A DNA stretch of 64,000 nt, from positions 1 to 64,000 of the forward strand of contig NZ_MUHF01000012.1 in NCBI RefSeq assembly GCF_002217435.1, given 5' to 3'. Below the pieces are notes generated by a model, which worked only from the letters and a program-made list of their open reading frames with translations, had not been told where the DNA came from and made no database searches. Each line of letters begins with the position of its first letter. The stretch's first letter is position 1. The position numbers and the translations under genes are program-made. This stretch comes from Flavobacterium reichenbachii. GTDB lineage: Bacteria; Bacteroidota; Bacteroidia; Flavobacteriales; Flavobacteriaceae. This document shows positions 63,066-64,000 of this stretch, piece after piece.

Positions 63066-63581
63066 ATGAAAAAGATATTATCACTTTTTGCCATTGTCGG
63101 CTTAATTGTTTTCTCTAGTTGTGAAGGACCAGAAGGACCTCCGGGAGAAGATGGTACTAATGTTCTGGGAGCTGTTTATGAAAATATAGCGCCAAATTAT
63201 TATAATTTTACATCTCCTAATTATAGTGTTAGATTTACTTTTCCAACTCGAATCTACGATTCGGATGTAGTTTTAGTTTACCGTTTTGGCGGAGTGGATT
63301 CATCAAATAGACCAGTTTGGCAAGCTTTGCCAGAAACTTACTTCTTTGATGATGGAACTAGAGATTTTTCTTTAAAATATGTTTTCACATATAATTATGT
63401 AGATATTTATTTGGATGGAAACGATCGTGCAACTGTTCCAGCTGATTATAGAGTAAATCAGATTTTTAGAATTGTAGTAGTTCCGGCTGATTTTGCTTCT
63501 AAAGTAAATAAAAATAGTTACTTAGACGTGATTACTAAATTGAATATTAAAGAAAGTGAAGTTCAGAAAATTAATTTCTAA
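63066..63581 (+). CDS. lipoprotein with short collagen-like start
   Basis: 171 residues. Lipoprotein signal MKKILSLFAIVGLIVFSSC, then EGPEGPPGEDG, a short Gly-X-Y run right after the lipid-anchored cysteine, then a beta-rich domain (YNFTSPNYSVRFTFPTRIYD and SDVVLVYRFGG). This short-collagen lipoprotein layout is common in Bacteroidota; function unknown. Own promoter-like TTTTTTGG region and terminator. Confidence 0.85.
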   Translation: MKKILSLFAIVGLIVFSSCEGPEGPPGEDGTNVLGAVYENIAPNYYNFTSPNYSVRFTFPTRIYDSDVVLVYRFGGVDSSNRPVWQALPETYFFDDGTRDFSLKYVFTYNYVDIYLDGNDRATVPADYRVNQIFRIVVVPADFASKVNKNSYLDVITKLNIKESEVQKINF

Positions 63582-63601
63582 TTCATCTTTAATAAAAGCA
63601 T

Positions 63602-63635
63602 AAAAAAAGGAAATCGTAAGATTTCCTTTTTTTAT
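63602..63635. terminator. bidirectional terminator between convergent genes
   Basis: AAAAGGAAATC pairs with GATTTCCTTTT across GTAA, flanked by A- and T-runs. It serves the lipoprotein gene and the convergent TerC-family gene. Confidence 0.9.
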
Positions 63636-63654
63636 ATATGAATGTTTCTAAAAC

Positions 63655-64000
63655 TTATTCTTCGCTTGAATCAGTAAGTTCTTTTTCCTTTCCAAATTTC
63701 AAAGAAACTAATACACCAACTAAAAGAGAAAGTGCAATAAATCCTAACGATGCCCATTCTGGAATATGAATCCATTCGTGTAAAAGCATTTTTAAACCTA
63801 CAAAGGCTAAAATTGCAACTAAGCTGTATTCTAAATAACTGAATTTTTCCAGCATATTAGCTAAGAAAAAGTACATAGAACGTAAACCAAGAATGGCAAA
63901 TATATTAGAACTGAATACTAAAAACGGATCAGAAGTAATGGCAAGAATTGCGGGAACGCTGTCTACAGCAAAAAGCACGTCCATAACTTCAATTACAATC
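63655..64000 (-). CDS. TerC-family membrane protein, 5' end beyond the window
   Basis: The last 115 or so residues of a TerC/Alx-type integral membrane protein, implicated in metal-ion handling. The family signature VMDVLFAVDSVPAILAITSD is at the right end of the visible part, followed by ILGLRSMYFFLANML and two more membrane helices, and a charged tail (KFGKEKELTDSSEE). The frame is open without a stop to the window edge (codons read IVIEV before the methionine at 63984), so the true start lies outside; the ATG at 63984 is internal. Confidence 0.9.
   Translation of the reverse strand, partial: IVIEVMDVLFAVDSVPAILAITSDPFLVFSSNIFAILGLRSMYFFLANMLEKFSYLEYSLVAILAFVGLKMLLHEWIHIPEWASLGFIALSLLVGVLVSLKFGKEKELTDSSEE

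Overview
The window looks like chromosomal DNA of a Flavobacterium-like member of the Bacteroidota. It is AT-rich. Several genes have the TAnnTTTG -7 box of Bacteroidota promoters 20-40 bp before their best start codon. Recognisable families (fused isobutyryl-CoA mutase IcmF, DUF5723, DUF4197, Coa1-like and DUF5670 proteins, many short secreted proteins without obvious homologues) fit that group. No rRNA, tRNA, CRISPR array or intact insertion sequence was seen. All statements rest on reading the sequence; no database search was run.

Layout. 0.2-9.5 kb: topoisomerase III, then a long minus-strand run of small membrane or secreted proteins of unknown function, a PhzF-like isomerase and a WG-repeat protein. 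9.7-13.9 kb: an XRE-type repressor with a cluster of AATTATCATC boxes, a tiny divergent protein, and a three-gene surface-protein locus with two paralogues flanking a 520-residue PKD-type protein. 14.0-15.2 kb: ten tandem copies of a 119-bp unit built around a perfect hairpin; a two-copy version lies at 6.7 kb. 15.8-22.9 kb: an accessory block of minus-strand genes whose stop codons are mostly followed directly by REP/MITE-like inverted-repeat elements. It includes a 620-residue protein with a HEPN RX4H motif, a possible defence gene.

23.2-44.4 kb is mostly core: prfA, a DUF5723 protein, a stress cluster (AraC regulator, response regulator, CHASE3-PAS histidine kinase, then a DUF4142-like lipoprotein, outer-membrane barrel, DUF5670, YtxH and holin-like proteins, with csbD and dps upstream), pyrF, a cassette between ~200-bp inverted repeats (metal/cobalamin-binding protein, AraC regulator, aldo/keto reductase), catalase, purU and an L,D-transpeptidase. 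44.7-48.1 kb is icmF.

48.2-55.5 kb is an island. It starts with a tyrosine integrase and ends near a 5'-truncated second integrase. It carries a minus-strand operon of two small membrane-anchored proteins and a nucleoside-phosphorylase domain fused to a GHKL-type ATPase domain, plus an adjacent membrane protein with a similar upstream sequence. This is the best candidate here for an undescribed system, possibly phage defence.

55.8-59.9 kb holds four paralogous small secreted proteins, three of which share an upstream element with a divergent AraC-family gene. 60-64 kb has an M13 metallopeptidase lipoprotein, a secreted esterase, a short collagen-like lipoprotein and the 3' part of a TerC-family gene running off the window.
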